This document shows, piece by piece, positions 33,576 through 45,877 of a stretch of DNA of 64,000 bases (position 1 is its first letter; every line of letters begins with the position of its first letter). Origin of the DNA: Gnomoniopsis sp. IMI 355080 (taxonomy: Eukaryota > Ascomycota > Sordariomycetes > Diaporthales > Gnomoniaceae); NCBI GenBank assembly GCA_027946555.1, contig JAPEVC010000003.1, forward strand, positions 186,001-250,000, written 5' to 3'. The notes beneath the pieces are model-generated. The model made no database searches and had not been told where the DNA came from. It saw nothing but the letters and a program-made list of their open reading frames with translations. A program made the position numbers and the translations under genes.

Positions 33576-35036
33576 CCGGACGCTGGGCCGACAGCGCAGA
33601 AGACCTCGCGCGCGAAGCGGCATTGAAGAAAGAGAAGGAGCTCAAGAAACGCCTCAAGAAAGAGAAGGACGCCGCCGCAGCGCGGAAAGCTGCCGAGGAG
33701 GCGGCTCAACGCAAGGCCCGTGAGGCCGAGGCTGAGGACGACGAGGAGCAGCACAGTGCCCGCCCCTCCAAGCGGCGGAAAGTCACCCCCGAGAGGGCTG
33801 ATGCAGACGCGGCAGACAGCGCAAAGCTTCTGCGCTTCCAGGGCGGGGGTTTTGGCAAGGCGCGGAGCGTGGAGAGTTACGACAAGCTGAATGACATCGA
33901 GGAGGGTGCATACGGGTGGGTTGCCCGGGCCAAAGAGATTGCGACGGGCAGGGTCGTCGCCCTGAAGCGGTTGAAGATCGAGCCCAATGATCGCAATGGG
34001 CTGCCGGTCACAGGACTGAGGGAGATTCAGATTTTGAAGGACTGCGAACACAGGAATATTGTGAAGCTACAAGAGGTCGTTGTGGGCGAGGACACGAGCA
34101 GGATAGAAAAGTGCGTAATTTCTTCTGCCCCATTTCTCCGTTCCTTCATACGCGAACACTGCTAACGTTCCCTTGTGTGTCTATAGTATTTTTCTCGTCC
34201 TCGATTTCCTCGAACACGACCTCAAATCCATCCTCGAAGACATGCCACAGCCCTTCCTCGCCAGCGAAGTCAAAACGCTCCTCTCCCAACTTGCCTCGGG
34301 CGTCGCCTACCTCCACGACCACTGGATCCTACATCGCGACCTCAAAACCTCCAATTTGCTCCTCAACAACCGCGGCACACTGAAAATCGCAGACTTTGGC
34401 ATGGCCCGCTATGTTGGCGACCCGCCGCCCCACAAGCTCACCCAACTCGTCGTCACGCTGTGGTACCGCGCTCCGGAGCTGTTGTTGGGGACAGCAAAAT
34501 ACGGAGAGGCGGTCGACATGTGGAGTGTGGGGTGTATCTTTGGCGAGCTGTTGACACGAGAGCCGTTGTTACAGGGCCGGAATGAGGTCGACGAGCTCAC
34601 AAAGATATTTGAGCTGTGTGGCATACCGACCGAGGATCAGTGGCCGGGTTTCAAGCGATTGCCAAATGCACGATCTTTACGATTACCGCCCGGAAAGGCA
34701 AACACCGGGTCGGTGATCCGTGCCAAATTTCCCTTGCTCACAACGGCTGGTGCGTCACTACTGAATGATCTATTGAGTCTCAACCCAGCGAAGCGACCAA
34801 GCGCCCGGGAGATGTTGAGCCACGAGTACTTCCGGCAAGACCCAAGGCCCAAAGCCGAGGCTATGTTCCCGACGTTCCCCAGCAAGGCGGGCCAGGAACG
34901 GCGTAGACGCAGGGACACACCGAATGCGCCCGGGCGTGGTGAAGCAGTGGAGCTCGGGACGGTAGACTTCAGTGGTATCTTTAATGGGAGAGAGAAGGAG
35001 GAGCGTGGCGGGGGGTTCTCTCTCAGGATGGTATGA
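33572..35036 (+). CDS. CDK11: CDK11/PITSLRE-like cyclin-dependent kinase
   Basis: Exons 33572-34110 and 34187-35036 encode 462 residues. A charged Lys/Glu/Ala-rich helix (residues 10-75) precedes the kinase domain. Visible kinase marks: glycine loop EEGAYGWV (111-117), catalytic lysine in VVALK (K132), the cyclin-binding helix PVTGLRE (145-151, variant of PITSLRE), HRDLKTSN with D231, DFG at 249-251, and T-loop threonine T270 before LWYRAPELLLG. The PITSLRE-type helix, HRDLKTSNLL and the charged N-terminus favour CDK11 over CDK10; the two are close, so this is not absolute. Family members act in the nucleus in transcription and RNA processing with cyclin L. The C-terminus ends GGGFSLRMV, also typical. 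Two ATGA-linked uORFs precede the start. Confidence 0.9.
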
Positions 35037-35651
35037 GAGCCTCCGCTTAAATTTGAGCATAATCAGCATCCAGGCCTTGCATACTGCCAATAGAAGATGA
35101 TCTTAAGCTGAACAAAAGACCTGCCAGTAGGCTACTTCATATATGGCCCTACTTTAAGTAAGAAATGGGCTAATAAAGTAGTGAATCCGGATGTCGGTGA
35201 AATCCCGTTCTCTACAGCGCGTTCCTTGTTAAGGAAGTTAACCGTCTTGCGTTAATATGTGTCAGTCTTTCAGGATGGATTGCCCAGCCCCAATGGTCCT
35301 GCGGTCGTTCGGTCTCATTTTCTCGTCTGGACATGTTTGTAGATTGCAGCCATAACTGCATACCTTGTACATTACTATCCTAAGCGCTTCTTGTACACTG
35401 ACTTTCTCGTCATTACTAGAGGCATTTCGTGGCTGGCCGGCTCATATAAACACAATCGCCAAGTTTTGACACCAAATGAATGTTCCAAGTGTGAAGGACT
35501 CCTCAAACGCCTCGTCTCCGGATGTTCCCAACCCGCCCATGCATCAATACCAAAGGAATGACTCGCTTGCACGCCATTACAGCTCACGCGTCGACCAACG
35601 ACGAACCGTGCACTTCATCAAACACACCCACACACGCACTCGCTCATCGAA
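35037..35651. other. Convergent spacer
   Basis: Some 615 bases lie between converging stop codons. I see no gene, repeat or RNA. Confidence 0.55.
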
Positions 35652-36611
35652 TTACCACAAGCCCGTCACGAACCACGTGAAGCTCAGCACAGTGACGCCA
35701 AACATGGTGAACAATAAGCCGAGCGCCTGCCTCTCATTTGACGAAAGCGCGGCGCTGCACGTTCCACACACCCACCCACTGGCAAGCGGCGTGTACGGCT
35801 GGCCAGTATACAAGCCAAAGGTCAGCGCCGCATTGCCCGTCAAAGACCCGTAGCCGGCCGTTGCGGTTGGAGCTGCAGATTCAGCATCGTAAATGTACAG
35901 CGTGTACATCTCCACAAGCAAAGGCTTTTGGTCCTGCAGGGCCTGCGTCTGGAAGGCGGCCGTGTCCCAGGTAAAGGCGGCCTCGGTCTCGAAGGTCATG
36001 TTGGAGGTGAGCGTCCACGTAGAGGCGCCGAGTGAGCTGGTTGATGCAGATGCAATCACGTTGACGGCCGTCGGTTTAGCGGTGAGTTCGGTGTAGTTCC
36101 ATTTGAAGGTCACGTAGTCCCCAATCTTGTAAAGTGCGCTCGTCAAGGTTGTCACGGGGTATTTCATGACGGCACTACCATTCGAGTCCGCAGTGGTGGT
36201 CGAATTGCCATCGTCCGTGGCCGTGCCAGTGCCTGACGCTGAAGCGTCGTCTGTACTCGACCCGGTGCCTGTCGCACTCGACGTGACAGTGCCTGTTCCC
36301 GTCGTTTTCGCGGTCCCGGAGCTAGTTGCCGTGTCGTCGGCGGTGTTGAGGTCGGTCCCTGTTGAGGACACCTCCGACGTGGCTGTTTGTGTCGCTGTCG
36401 CCGCGGATGCTGTGTGATTTGACTCATGTTAGCTTCCTCTGTCCAAACGGGAGCGTGAGACCTGGCAGCCCTTTTTGTGCAACATACTGCTAGTGTCGTC
36501 CTGCCTCCGAACCACCATGGCTTCTAACTCTGGCAGCCATCGTGGCCATGGAAAAGCGGCGGCGAGTGGTGTGAGTGAGAGAATGAGGGTTGTGACGTGT
36601 GATGGCCTCAT
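35652..36611 (-). CDS. Secreted Ser/Thr-rich cell-surface protein with C-terminal membrane segment
   Basis: Exons 36611-36488 and 36409-35652 encode 293 residues. A signal peptide (MRPSHVTTLILSLTPLAAAFPW) is followed by a short Arg-Arg-Gln site that may be a propeptide cut. About 80 residues rich in Thr, Ser, Gly and Asp come next and are probably O-glycosylated. A compact domain follows (VMKYPVTTLTSALYKIGDYVTFKWNYTEL to LTFGLYTGQPYTPLASGWVC), with N-glycosylation sites such as NYT and NMT. A CGTCSAA pair leads to a final hydrophobic helix (ALGLLFTMFGVTVLSFTWFV). The design resembles a conserved family of fungal wall or plasma-membrane proteins, possibly the one catalogued as DUF7137. The exact role is unknown. 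Confidence 0.82.
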
Positions 36612-38768
36612 GGTTATGGATTTTGGTCGACGACGGTGTGGCCTGTGGTTGAAGCTGCTCAGGGGCACTTGAGGTTGGCTTGTATAAGAAGTTTTCCAAC
36701 CTCCACACACAAAGAGGCTCTTTAAATTAAACAGTATAGTCTACCCAACTGGTATCAGACGGACCATTCGACCGCCAAATATGTAGTTGTGCTGTTGTCG
36801 TGTTCGTGACTGTGGGAGAGACAATACAGCTTCGACAAGGACGAAATCGGCACCTGAACTGAAGAATTGATCGTCGAGAATCGAAGAGGCCGGGGCCAGG
36901 GCAGTGCGACCGGTCCTCCTGTCTTGGAGTGGATTCCTCGAATCAAGCGAACGTTTCCAGGAAGTCAAAGCGAGCGGTCAATTCACTGCGAAAGCAACAG
37001 GAGCAGCAATAGCAATGGCAATGGCAAGAACAAACGAATGGTGGTACTCTGCAAATCAACTCTCCAAAAGAGGCTGGGTGCTGAAGGTGGCTAAAAGAAA
37101 CAGACAGACGACGGGTGCGAGAATGCAGAATAGAGTTCTGTCTGGGATGGACAACTGGTTGCATGGATAAACAAGGCCATTTCAACAAATCACAGCAGCG
37201 CATCTGAGGATGTTCGAGCCGGGGTGAGCCAGGGTCAGCATTGTCCGTCTTTCAACATGAGAATACGGACTTAATAAGCGGGTCACCGGTCACCTTGGCC
37301 CAATGAAGAAGAATCCCACTCAATTTTGCTAGTGCAACACGAAGATAGGTGTTGGAGGGGGGAGGAGGGAAGCCAGTTCGGGCCGTTCTGCAAGTCGGCC
37401 AAGCTGACCGAGTCTGCAGTGTTGTGGTGGCGGACATCAAGAATGCAGCGCAGAGCTTTCAATCCCGTATTCTGGCCATCCCGAATATAGGCGACCAAGC
37501 TGCCGGCTGCCCAAGGCGGCGTGCCCCGCTGACAACTCAACAACGGGCCAACCGCCATGTCTCGATTTCTCGTGTTGCCAAAGGACAAGGGTCCCTGCAG
37601 AATCCCTGTCCGGGAAGGGTAAAAATAATCTAGATGACATCGACCATCCGATTCCCGTCTTTTCGTCTCCCTTCAATTCTCCGCTTCGGAATTCAACCAA
37701 GCTTCGGCTACAAAAGACCGGCACCTTCAATTCAGGCATTTCTCTGAGGAGACCTGTTCAGGTCCGTTCTGTTCCTTGCCCTGCTACTATGCATAGATGA
37801 ATTTGAGGACGATTGCTAAGGCACTTCGTATTGCTATGTATACTTGCTGCTGTTCATGTTAGCACAAAACGGCCTTTCCACTTTTAGCATGTGATTTACT
37901 CAGGGGTAAGCTTCTATGACTCGGCCACCATCGACCCCATAACTTCCCGCATGTTCTGGCACTGCGGCATACTCATTATCAACCTCCCACATCAACTTTA
38001 GCATACAGGAATTATGCGTTGATGATCAGCGGCCCAGTGGGTGCTTCTTGTAGAGATTCTCGGATGCTCGAACTGTCAACGACACCTACATGTGGATTCA
38101 TAACCACCCCAAGCCGCCCTCTGTCCGGCCGTCACGTCCCACCGAGCCACGCTCCCGTTTATTGCTGCGAATGTCGTGATACACCATTTACGTATGCACC
38201 GTTTCCGCGAAAATACTCTACAGTCCTGGTGTGCGCTTCACCCAGAATTCCATGACGTGCAAGACTCACTGGCCAAGTGGCTCCAACAAAGCCCACATTC
38301 CAGCCCGTAGCACCTCAGCCGAGGTTGTCTCGCCTGTTCACTCACTCATCCAGTCAAACACCAAGTTCGCATCAAAAAGACAACCAATAGGTCCGGTCAT
38401 TATCATTCAGGATATCCATGGGCGCCTGATTGACGACGACACCAAGCGCAAATAACCTAGCCACGGGGTATCTACAACTCCCTTGCGCCTTTTCTTTTGT
38501 TTCGATGAGGACCCTAGGAGTTTGAAGAAGCAGAGAATGCAGCTGTGAAGCCGTCCGTACGTATTGCCCCAAAAGGTTTCCGGCATGGGTAACATGTAAG
38601 CATCCCTCCCACCGTGGTTGCTTATTGGTGACACGCATAATCCCTTCCGCTCTTTCCCTTTTGCGAGGCCTGGGAGGCCGTATCAAGCAGACCAACCAAG
38701 AGAGGCAGAACGCAACCAATACCGTCATCCTGAATCCACAACTTTTCGGCTTACTCGACTCCGAGACC
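36612..38768. other. 2.2-kb gene-poor spacer
   Basis: I see no convincing exon, RNA gene or repeat on either strand. The left part is the promoter of the cell-surface protein, and the far right is the 3' flank of the RRM gene. Confidence 0.55.
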
Positions 38769-40581
38769 CTAGCTGATAATGCCCACATCATTCTGCGGAC
38801 GGAACGGGGTCGAGGCCGCCAAGCTCTCCTCGTCTCCGTCGTCTTCGAGGTTGAGCAGTTGGAATCGGTTGGCCATGTTGCCGCTACGTCTCTTCGTGGT
38901 TACGGCTTGTATTTGGGTCTTGACTGGGATGGGTTGTTCGAAGGGTTGAGCGCACTCGTCGACATCCCACTCGATCTTGCTGTGTTTGTATTTCCTACGA
39001 GAACGTCAGCTACCGGCTATCGCAAGCAAAAGGCGAACCACTCACAGCCGGCTCATCATGCAAGTTCGAGCGAACATGGCGTTATGCACCGAGTTGGTCT
39101 TGATGTGACAGCTACCGCCCATGAACTCTACCTTGACAACGATCAAGTTGTGGATATGATCTAGATCCTCCCGCAGGGCAGTCTCTGTGAGTCGAGGATC
39201 ACAGCGGCGGATGACGAGGTTACGGGTAGCACCTCTGCCAATCTTGCTGGCAACGTGGCCAGGCAGGATGAACTGACGATCACTCCAACGGACGTCCACC
39301 TGTTGGGTGTTAATGACGGCACTGTTTTAGACAAGGATATCCTGAAAATTCTCACCCGCTTCTGTTTGATGTAGAGATCGTGGCGGCGGACATGGTCGAG
39401 GAATGCTCGAGCATCGGCAGAAAGCAGGAAAGACACTGCTGCTGTACGGTCATGTGGCCGCAGGTATACGTCAACTAACTGGCCTCCACGAATGGCCTCA
39501 GTGATATCGGCATGTGTGGTGCCGTCAGCCAGGTTACTCAGGAGAACCGATCTGGCACACTGACGCTCGTAGAAGGGCCGAACATTGGTATGTGCGGGTG
39601 TAGTTGCCTCAGGAAAGCCCTGGCTGTCCGAAGTTCCGACATGACCAACATCCTCAGCCGAGTCCTCCTCGTCTGCGTCAGCCTCGGCCCAGTTGTTCAC
39701 CTCCTGGGTGTGGACATGGTGGTGGACGCGGTGATGCTGGTGGTGGTTCTGCGACTTGGACCGGGCATTGTAGCCACCATAACTGCGAGGAACGCCGCCA
39801 GAGACCTGAGGATGAGCGTCTGGATAATTGCGGCGCTCGAAGTCAGGACCGTACTCGTTCACTTCGGCCGGGCTGGGAGTGGTCGCTGAAGGGGCTTCTT
39901 GTTCGATGGTAGCGTCATCGTGGCTGAGAAGCTGATTCAAATGTTAGCTACTGGGATTACATTCGTTTTCCACGTTCAAGAGCCACCTCTACTACTGAAC
40001 TTGATAGATTGACAGCTTGTGTGTACACTTACCTCGATCGTCTCTTCGCCCACACCTCCCCGCAGTAAGTTCTGGCGCAAGTTTGCTGGAAGGGCAAATT
40101 AACAGCTGTGCAGAATATACATCCCAACCCCAGGCTTAGAGGGAACAGTTGGGGCTCGTACTGTATTTTGCGGCGATCAACTTCAGACCAGCATATTCAG
40201 ACTGGGAAATCGAGACGGCTTGACAGTTGATGTCGTCGGCAGTCTTGAAGAAGAATAGGTCAGACCAGAATCACGCTAAATCTAGGTAAATGGTCATGTG
40301 TCTGGACATGATAAACTCACAAGATTCGCCCTGTCATTATGCTTGAAGTCAGCTTCCGCTGCCACGAGGTTCATCAATCGAGTAGGCAAGCCCCTGAAAG
40401 GGCTTTAGCCAGCCAAGCCCTGCACGCATGTGTGGCGATGCAAAGCTAACTGCCATAGCGGATCGAGGATTTTGGAGAAAAGGTGGTAAGCCACTACAGG
40501 ATGTACTAACCTTCTCAGGATGGTCTCGAAATGCGCACGATCAATAGTGACCGTCCGGTCGCCGATCGAAGAGGTAGACAT
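38769..40581 (-). CDS. RRM-type RNA-binding protein (seven exons)
   Basis: Exons in gene order: 40581-40511, 40393-40321, 40243-40162, 40085-40033, 39931-39356, 39299-39046 and 38994-38769, giving 444 residues. The start MSTSSIGDRTVTIDRAHFETILRR and the segment VSISQSEYAGLKLIAAKY form an N-terminal helical part. A His-rich stretch (HHQHHRVHHHVH) follows. Two divergent RRMs are visible: the first from about residue 221 (SVLLSNLADGTTHADI to VDVRW), the second from about 311 (RNLVIRRCDPRLTETAL to SKIEW). The C-terminal tail has MANRFQLLNLEDD, seen in related fungal proteins. It resembles the Nrd1/Mrn1-like regulators of fungal differentiation, but I would not assign that name. Every intron keeps phase, which supports the model despite its complexity. 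Confidence 0.86.
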
Positions 40582-41425
40582 AGTGGTCCACGTCCTTGGG
40601 AGCAGGAAATAGCAATCTGAAAGAGTGTGACATGGAAAGGAAAGAAATTATGGCAACAAACGCGTTTCTTGAAGGTTGACGTGCCACCAACGCCCAATTG
40701 GGGTTTGACATGGAAGTGCACCCCAGGTACCAGGTACGCCCAGGGAAGTCGCTACTTTGGATGGGGCGCGGGTCTTTCCGCTGCACAACCCGCTAAACTT
40801 AGCAGGGGCAAACGGGAGGCAAACGAGACGCTAAAACAATCTGCCCCACTTGTAGACTTCCAATACTTTATTACTTAATAGTGCTATGTACCCAGGTAGG
40901 TAGACTTCAGTCGACGTCGACGCAGTTTGACTTAGGATGCTCGAAGCTATGAACCATATTGAACTGGTTTTCAACTTCACGGTCGGTGGCAAGAGCCGTG
41001 GCCTAACCCAATGGTACTTCTCAATCACTGTAGAACTTCCAAATATTGCCATGGTGCCGCTCACGATGATTTGAAATTGTAGTGAAGCTACGTAATTGGA
41101 CAACACAGTGTTCCAACCATCAAATCATCGATGCAGCCATGCAAAGACGCCGTATCAGACCAAATAAGAGAATCCACCCGCTTTCAAACGCTTCCAGTCC
41201 GAGATCCCGGCGCCTCAAACAAGTTGAATCATCACCAAATCATATGCCCAAGGTGCAGGAAACGATCCCCAGAAGCTGAGCCTTGCCTGATCCCCATGCA
41301 ACTCCACTCCGCCCCCGAGTCCTACTTCTCCAAGTCAACTATGTAGCATATCTCTCACAAACCAATCGATCCATCTAAAGTTTCCCGACCTACAAGCGGA
41401 TACACCCTGACTCTTGCCCGGAGTT
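40582..41425. other. Spacer between two minus-strand genes
   Basis: This 844-base stretch holds the RRM gene promoter on the left and the DCP2 3' flank on the right. A TACCTAGGTA-like element is at about 40889-40905. No gene is seen. Confidence 0.55.
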
Positions 41426-44192
41426 TTAGGTAGCAGAATCCGAGACCGTCTTAAGGTAATTGAGCAAGAATTTCTCGTTTTCGGGCGAAATGGGCGCTTT
41501 CTGGTTACCGTTGGGAGCCATCTCGGTGATCCTTCTGACGCCGTCTGTCCCTGGCGCAGCTTTTACCGAGCCACCGGCTGAACCGGGTGTTGGACCTCGC
41601 GACATGTTGTAAAGGGCGGGGTCCTTGCCCTGGAGTTGAGCGCCAAGATTCGCTGAGGAGCTTGCAGGAGCCGCTGCTGCCGTCTTGCCAAAAAGCGACA
41701 ACAAAGCCTGTCGCTCCTGTGGTGTCGACTCCTGACTGCGCGCGATGAGAGGAGTGTGCAAGGTCGCCTGGGCAGGGTTGATGGGGTGACTGTAGGGCGA
41801 ACCGGCCATTTGGGGCTGAAAACCAGTATAGCTGGGACTGCCCAGTGCCTGAGCCCTGTTATCAGAACTGGCGCCATCCACCCTGAAAGCAGAGAGCGGT
41901 TGCGCAGACAGTGAAGAGGGGTACGGCTGAGGAGTCGTCTGCTCCACATTCTTTGGACGCATTGCGATACCATGAGCGCCAAATGGCAAATTTGGCAGGT
42001 TGCTCCCTTGAACCAAGGCATCCTGTGCTTGCGGCATCATTGGCGGCGTTTCTAGCCTAGATTGCAAATTATAAGGCCGCGGTTGATGACCGGGTGATTG
42101 GTTGGAAGAGCCCGGAACACCATTCTCCTTCAAGTCTGGCTGAATCTTCTCCATCCTAGGCGAGGCGCCTGAAGGTGTTTTGAGTATGTCCAAGAGAGCC
42201 TTTTGCTGAGACTGTGACACACTGGGCTGTCTCAGAGCTGCTTGCGTCAATGCGAGATGAGGGCTCGCAGCTGACAACCGCGAAGTTTGCGTGCTATTCT
42301 GTACGTACAAGTCCGCACGCTGCTCGCCCGCGTACGGGGACCCTAGAACGGCAGAGCTGAGAGGCTGCTGGTGCTGAATTGACCGGCGACCGTCAGCTTT
42401 TGGCGGTGGAGGAGGGTGCTTTGGGGTCAGCTCTTGCGCCGGACTCAGATCCTTAGTGAACGCGCTGAGCAATGCGCGTCGCTTATCATCCAGCACGACT
42501 GGCGGCTGTGGAAGGTTGGCTACAAGCTGCTGTGGCAAGTTCATGCTTCCGGTCGATGGTCCAGGGAGTTTTGCTTGTTGTTGCATTTGCACGGGCTTGT
42601 CATTTGAGGCAGGATGCGGTGCCGCGCCTGCAAGTATGTGGTTTGCTTGGGGTGGTAGAGGCTGCGGATGAAGCAAATGTGGATGGTTGGCCGTCGCAGC
42701 TGCTGCCAGGGCCATCGCTTGATGTTGGTTCAATGCCTGTTGGTTCAATGCGCGCTGGTGATTCAATGTCTGCTGTTGGTGGTTCAAAGTCTGTTGGTAA
42801 TTCATAGCCTGCTGATGGTCTAGGGTGGGCTGATGGTCCTGAATCTGTGTGTCTTGCCATGTCGGCTGTTGCAGAGAAGGTTTGGATATGCCCAAGACAG
42901 AGAGCAGCTGGTTATTGATGTCCGACTGCGCTGGCTGAACCGGGAAAGGCGGAGGTGCTTGTTGATTGCCCTGGGGTAATCTTTGTACAGGGTGATGATG
43001 TTGAGGAGTATGTGGTTGGGGAGCCACGTTGTAGATGTTTTCCATAGGTGTATGAGGCACGTAAGTATTTGTCTGAGCCATAGGCTGCGCTTGGTGCGAC
43101 GTATCTTGTTTCTGTTGCAGCATGGCAAGTAGAGCCTTTCCCTTGTCCTGTTGCGCACCATACGTCCCAGCTTGGGACGGTTGCAACGGTGGTTGGATCT
43201 TCAGAAGCTTGTGAAGTTCCCTGGTAGCAGCCTCATGAGACTCTACCGTTGCATAAGCTGCAATTGGCTCAGGCATCGCTTCCGTGGTCATACCCTCTTC
43301 TTCCGTCATCAAGTCCTCTGCCTCCACTTGGCTTAGGTGCCCATTCCTTTGGTGATGGCGATTTCGATCCCCTGTCCTACGTTGATGTTTGATCCATCTG
43401 TTCAGTTGATCCAGAAATGATGCGATGTTGTAGAATTTGCTCGCGTTTGTAGCAGCTTGGCCGTTGTCTTGGCCTTGTTTCTTCTTGGTTCTTCCAGGGA
43501 GTTCAGCCAATGTGTACCACCGAATGTCCCCAATCTCTTTCCTCGTCTTCGGCTCAAATGGAAAATCCATGGGTACGTTAGGAATGACGAAAAGCTTCAC
43601 ATTCTGGTCCTTGATGTTCATCTCGAAGCTCTTAAGCCTGCGATCTTTCGGTATGAGCCCAGCAATCTTAGCGTCGAACCCAGTTTCCTCGTTGACTTCC
43701 CGCACGGCGCAGTCCAAGTCATCCTCGTCCTGATTGATCTTTCCTCGGGGAAACATCCAGGACGCGCCTGATTTCCACCCTCTTACAAGGAGGACCGAAT
43801 CCATGGCTGCGTTGAGCAGGATTGCGCCTCGTACCGGGATGCGCTTCTTGTATCCTATCCAATGCGCGTACGCCTTCTCGAGCAAGTCGGGCTCGCAATG
43901 TGATGTGAGTGGGCAGTGCGCCAAGAGCCTCAGGCTGAAGACACGGAGATTCATCTGCGGAAGTGTTGGGTCCAGGGGTCTTATGAAATCTTCGTAGAAC
44001 CAGTGGGCTTCTTCAACATGTGTCCCAATGCGGTCGAAGCCTGAAAGCTCGTCGTGTGGAAGGTTGACGACGAATCGGACGCAAAGATCGTCGAGCCCTA
44101 GCAATCCTCAAGTCAGATATGGACTCCAACCAAAAAACTCGAGATCCGGAAGTCAACTCACATTCTTCTACTGTTCTTGGTGGTACTTCCAT
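41426..44192 (-). CDS. DCP2: mRNA decapping enzyme DCP2
   Basis: Dcp2 removes the 5' cap from mRNA in the cytoplasm and P-bodies. Exons 44192-44162 and 44097-41426 encode 900 residues. Splicing creates the conserved start MEVPPRTVEEWLDDLCVRFVVNLP. The N-terminal regulatory domain binding Dcp1 contains EEAHWFYEDFIRP. The Nudix box (G, then E, then REVNEETGF) lies at about 130-152 with the catalytic glutamates. A Box-B-like helix follows (YNIASFLDQLNRWI). The long C-terminal tail is disordered and contains six short helical leucine-rich motifs (about residues 331, 406, 550, 643, 806 and 885) of the kind that bind Edc3 and other activators, and a Gln/Asn/His-rich section near residues 430-490. 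The C-terminus is itself one such motif (KFLLNYLKTV). Confidence 0.97.
42690..42850 (-). repeat. Degenerate Gln-rich repeat in DCP2
   Basis: Imperfect units reading roughly (A/T)LNHQQ or AMNYQQ recur about seven times. They encode a Gln/Asn/His-rich, prion-like stretch in the DCP2 tail that could promote P-body assembly. Codons vary between units. Confidence 0.7.
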
Positions 44193-44717
44193 TTCGATAG
44201 CCTGTCCTCTGGATCATATCCGCAACAGCTCGCGAAAGGGGGACTGATCGGCCTTAGTTGGTGCTGAAAGTGTACCAAGTCAAGTTGTCGAAGGAGGAAA
44301 CAGGGCCCAATAGCACAAGAAAAGTATACTTATTGAAAATGTTTGCAGTGTTTACTACTTGGTGTGATGAGGAAACGTAGTATGAGAACACCTATTATGC
44401 TTTGGTTGTAGGGTGGAGGAGGGCTGCGATTCGCATGGATGATGTTGTCAGAGCAAGGATGGCTACCTTGAGGCTAGAGCTTGGGCCACCTGCCTGCCAC
44501 GGCCGCACGGGTGGACCCGTCTTTCCAATCCCACCAAAGCCAGCGCCCCCTCCCCCCAAAATAAGAAAAGGACTAAAAACATCATAGTATGCTTGTCTTA
44601 TCCAAAGACCACAAGTAGATTACATGTTGACAGGCTATGGCTCCTGGCGCATGCTTAACTTGAGATCCTTTTTCTTGACTTGCTTCGCCTGTGACTAAAG
44701 ATTTGCGTTCAACTCAC

Positions 44718-44748
44718 TTTTTTTTTATATAATTAAAAAAAAAAAAAA
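44718..44748. other. Long T-tract and A-tract forming an imperfect palindrome
   Basis: A run of ten T is followed by ATATAATT and a run of fourteen A. It could exclude nucleosomes or act as a bidirectional promoter element. Homopolymer length may also be inexact in the assembly. Confidence 0.6.
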
Positions 44749-45628
44749 CCGCACAGCCAAGTAGCGCATTCAGGCTTCTTTCTCTTGAGATTGGGACACC
44801 CTCTCCACGAAATAAAAAGCCAGGAATTGTTCGCCGATAGCGCAACGGGTTATAGCGTGTCTACAAGTACATGTCTCGGTGCATTTCGGATGGCAGGGTA
44901 TATGTATGGGCTTGGAGTGAAATTTGAAAATGATCATTCACCTAGCGGGACCGTGCAGCACAGCATGACAGGCCCACATCCACACAGTCTCAACGCGCTT
45001 GGGAGACGCGTCTTGAGAGACACGGGCATGCATGGCTGGGTCCTCGGCACTGGACAGTATAATGGAGCACGGAGATACAGTACGGAATCAGTTGCAAGAT
45101 GGCTGCGCAGAATTCTATATACAGGAGCTGGCTCTGTTGCTATGTTGTATTTCAACAGCTTTCTGATTCTGCTAAAATGGAAACTCTGTGTGTTGATATG
45201 ATTTCCAGGTAAAGGAAGCATTTCAAATTATACAGGTTTTGATGTGACATGTCTGATGTCGTCTTGACCTCAAATGGGAAGCAAGGTTAGTATAGAGTGA
45301 AACATGTACCAAGACGCCATGTAAGATGCCGTTGCAGACCATACTATCGTAGCAGAATGAGGTTGGACTAAAGCAAGGTGGTGATGTCAGGACCGGACTC
45401 GGCGTCCTAGAGCTCGGATCTGATAAGAATTTGGTCCAGCCTTGGACCCACAGTATGCCTAATATCATGCCAAAACCCCACAAGATGGGCACATCAGAAA
45501 CAGAACTATGCAATGTGATTGTTCAGAGCCAAGGATTCAAGTGGACTGTTGTGAAGGTGCTGCCTTGAACGTCCGACTGTCGACTGTGCGCAGCAGTTTT
45601 CGGGGCAGGGACAGTGGCAAGGGTCTGG

Positions 45629-45650
45629 ACGCGTGAAAGAAAGTCGCGTC
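45629..45650. promoter_or_regulatory. MCB-like elements upstream of the RNR small subunit
   Basis: ACGCGT at 45629-45634 and TCGCGTC at 45644-45650 lie about 230-250 bases before the start codon. In yeasts this motif drives G1/S expression of RNR genes. The assignment is by analogy. Confidence 0.5.
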
Positions 45651-45877
45651 TTGTCTCCACAATTCCCATTAGCGCCGGTTGCCCACGGTTCCATTACCCT
45701 TTAAAAGCCCTCCTACTCCCGACAACAACACGCTTCTCTCTCCTACACAACTCAGCTGCTGTCCTGCAATAGACACTCCTTGTGCTGAAAATAATCAACC
45801 TCTTTTCTTGTGTTTGTCCATCTCAATCTTTGCCTCTTTATCCTCTACATACCAAATTCAAATACCCTCCCTACACT

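Larger units (their letters stand above)
44193..45877. promoter_or_regulatory. Divergent promoter of DCP2 and the RNR small subunit
   Basis: A 1.7-kb spacer without a credible gene. It contains a T-run/A-run palindrome at about 44718-44748, an ACGCGT at 45629-45634 and a TTTAAAAG TATA-like element at 45700-45707. The longer open frame near 44785-45201 has no ATG at its start and no family signal. Confidence 0.5.

Noticed and set aside
38625..39164. 179-codon plus-strand frame
   Set aside because: It is antisense to the last exons of the RRM gene, whose splice sites and conservation are convincing.
44785..45201. 138-codon frame in the DCP2-RNR spacer
   Set aside because: It begins at TTG, not ATG, has no family-like sequence and lies in a promoter region.
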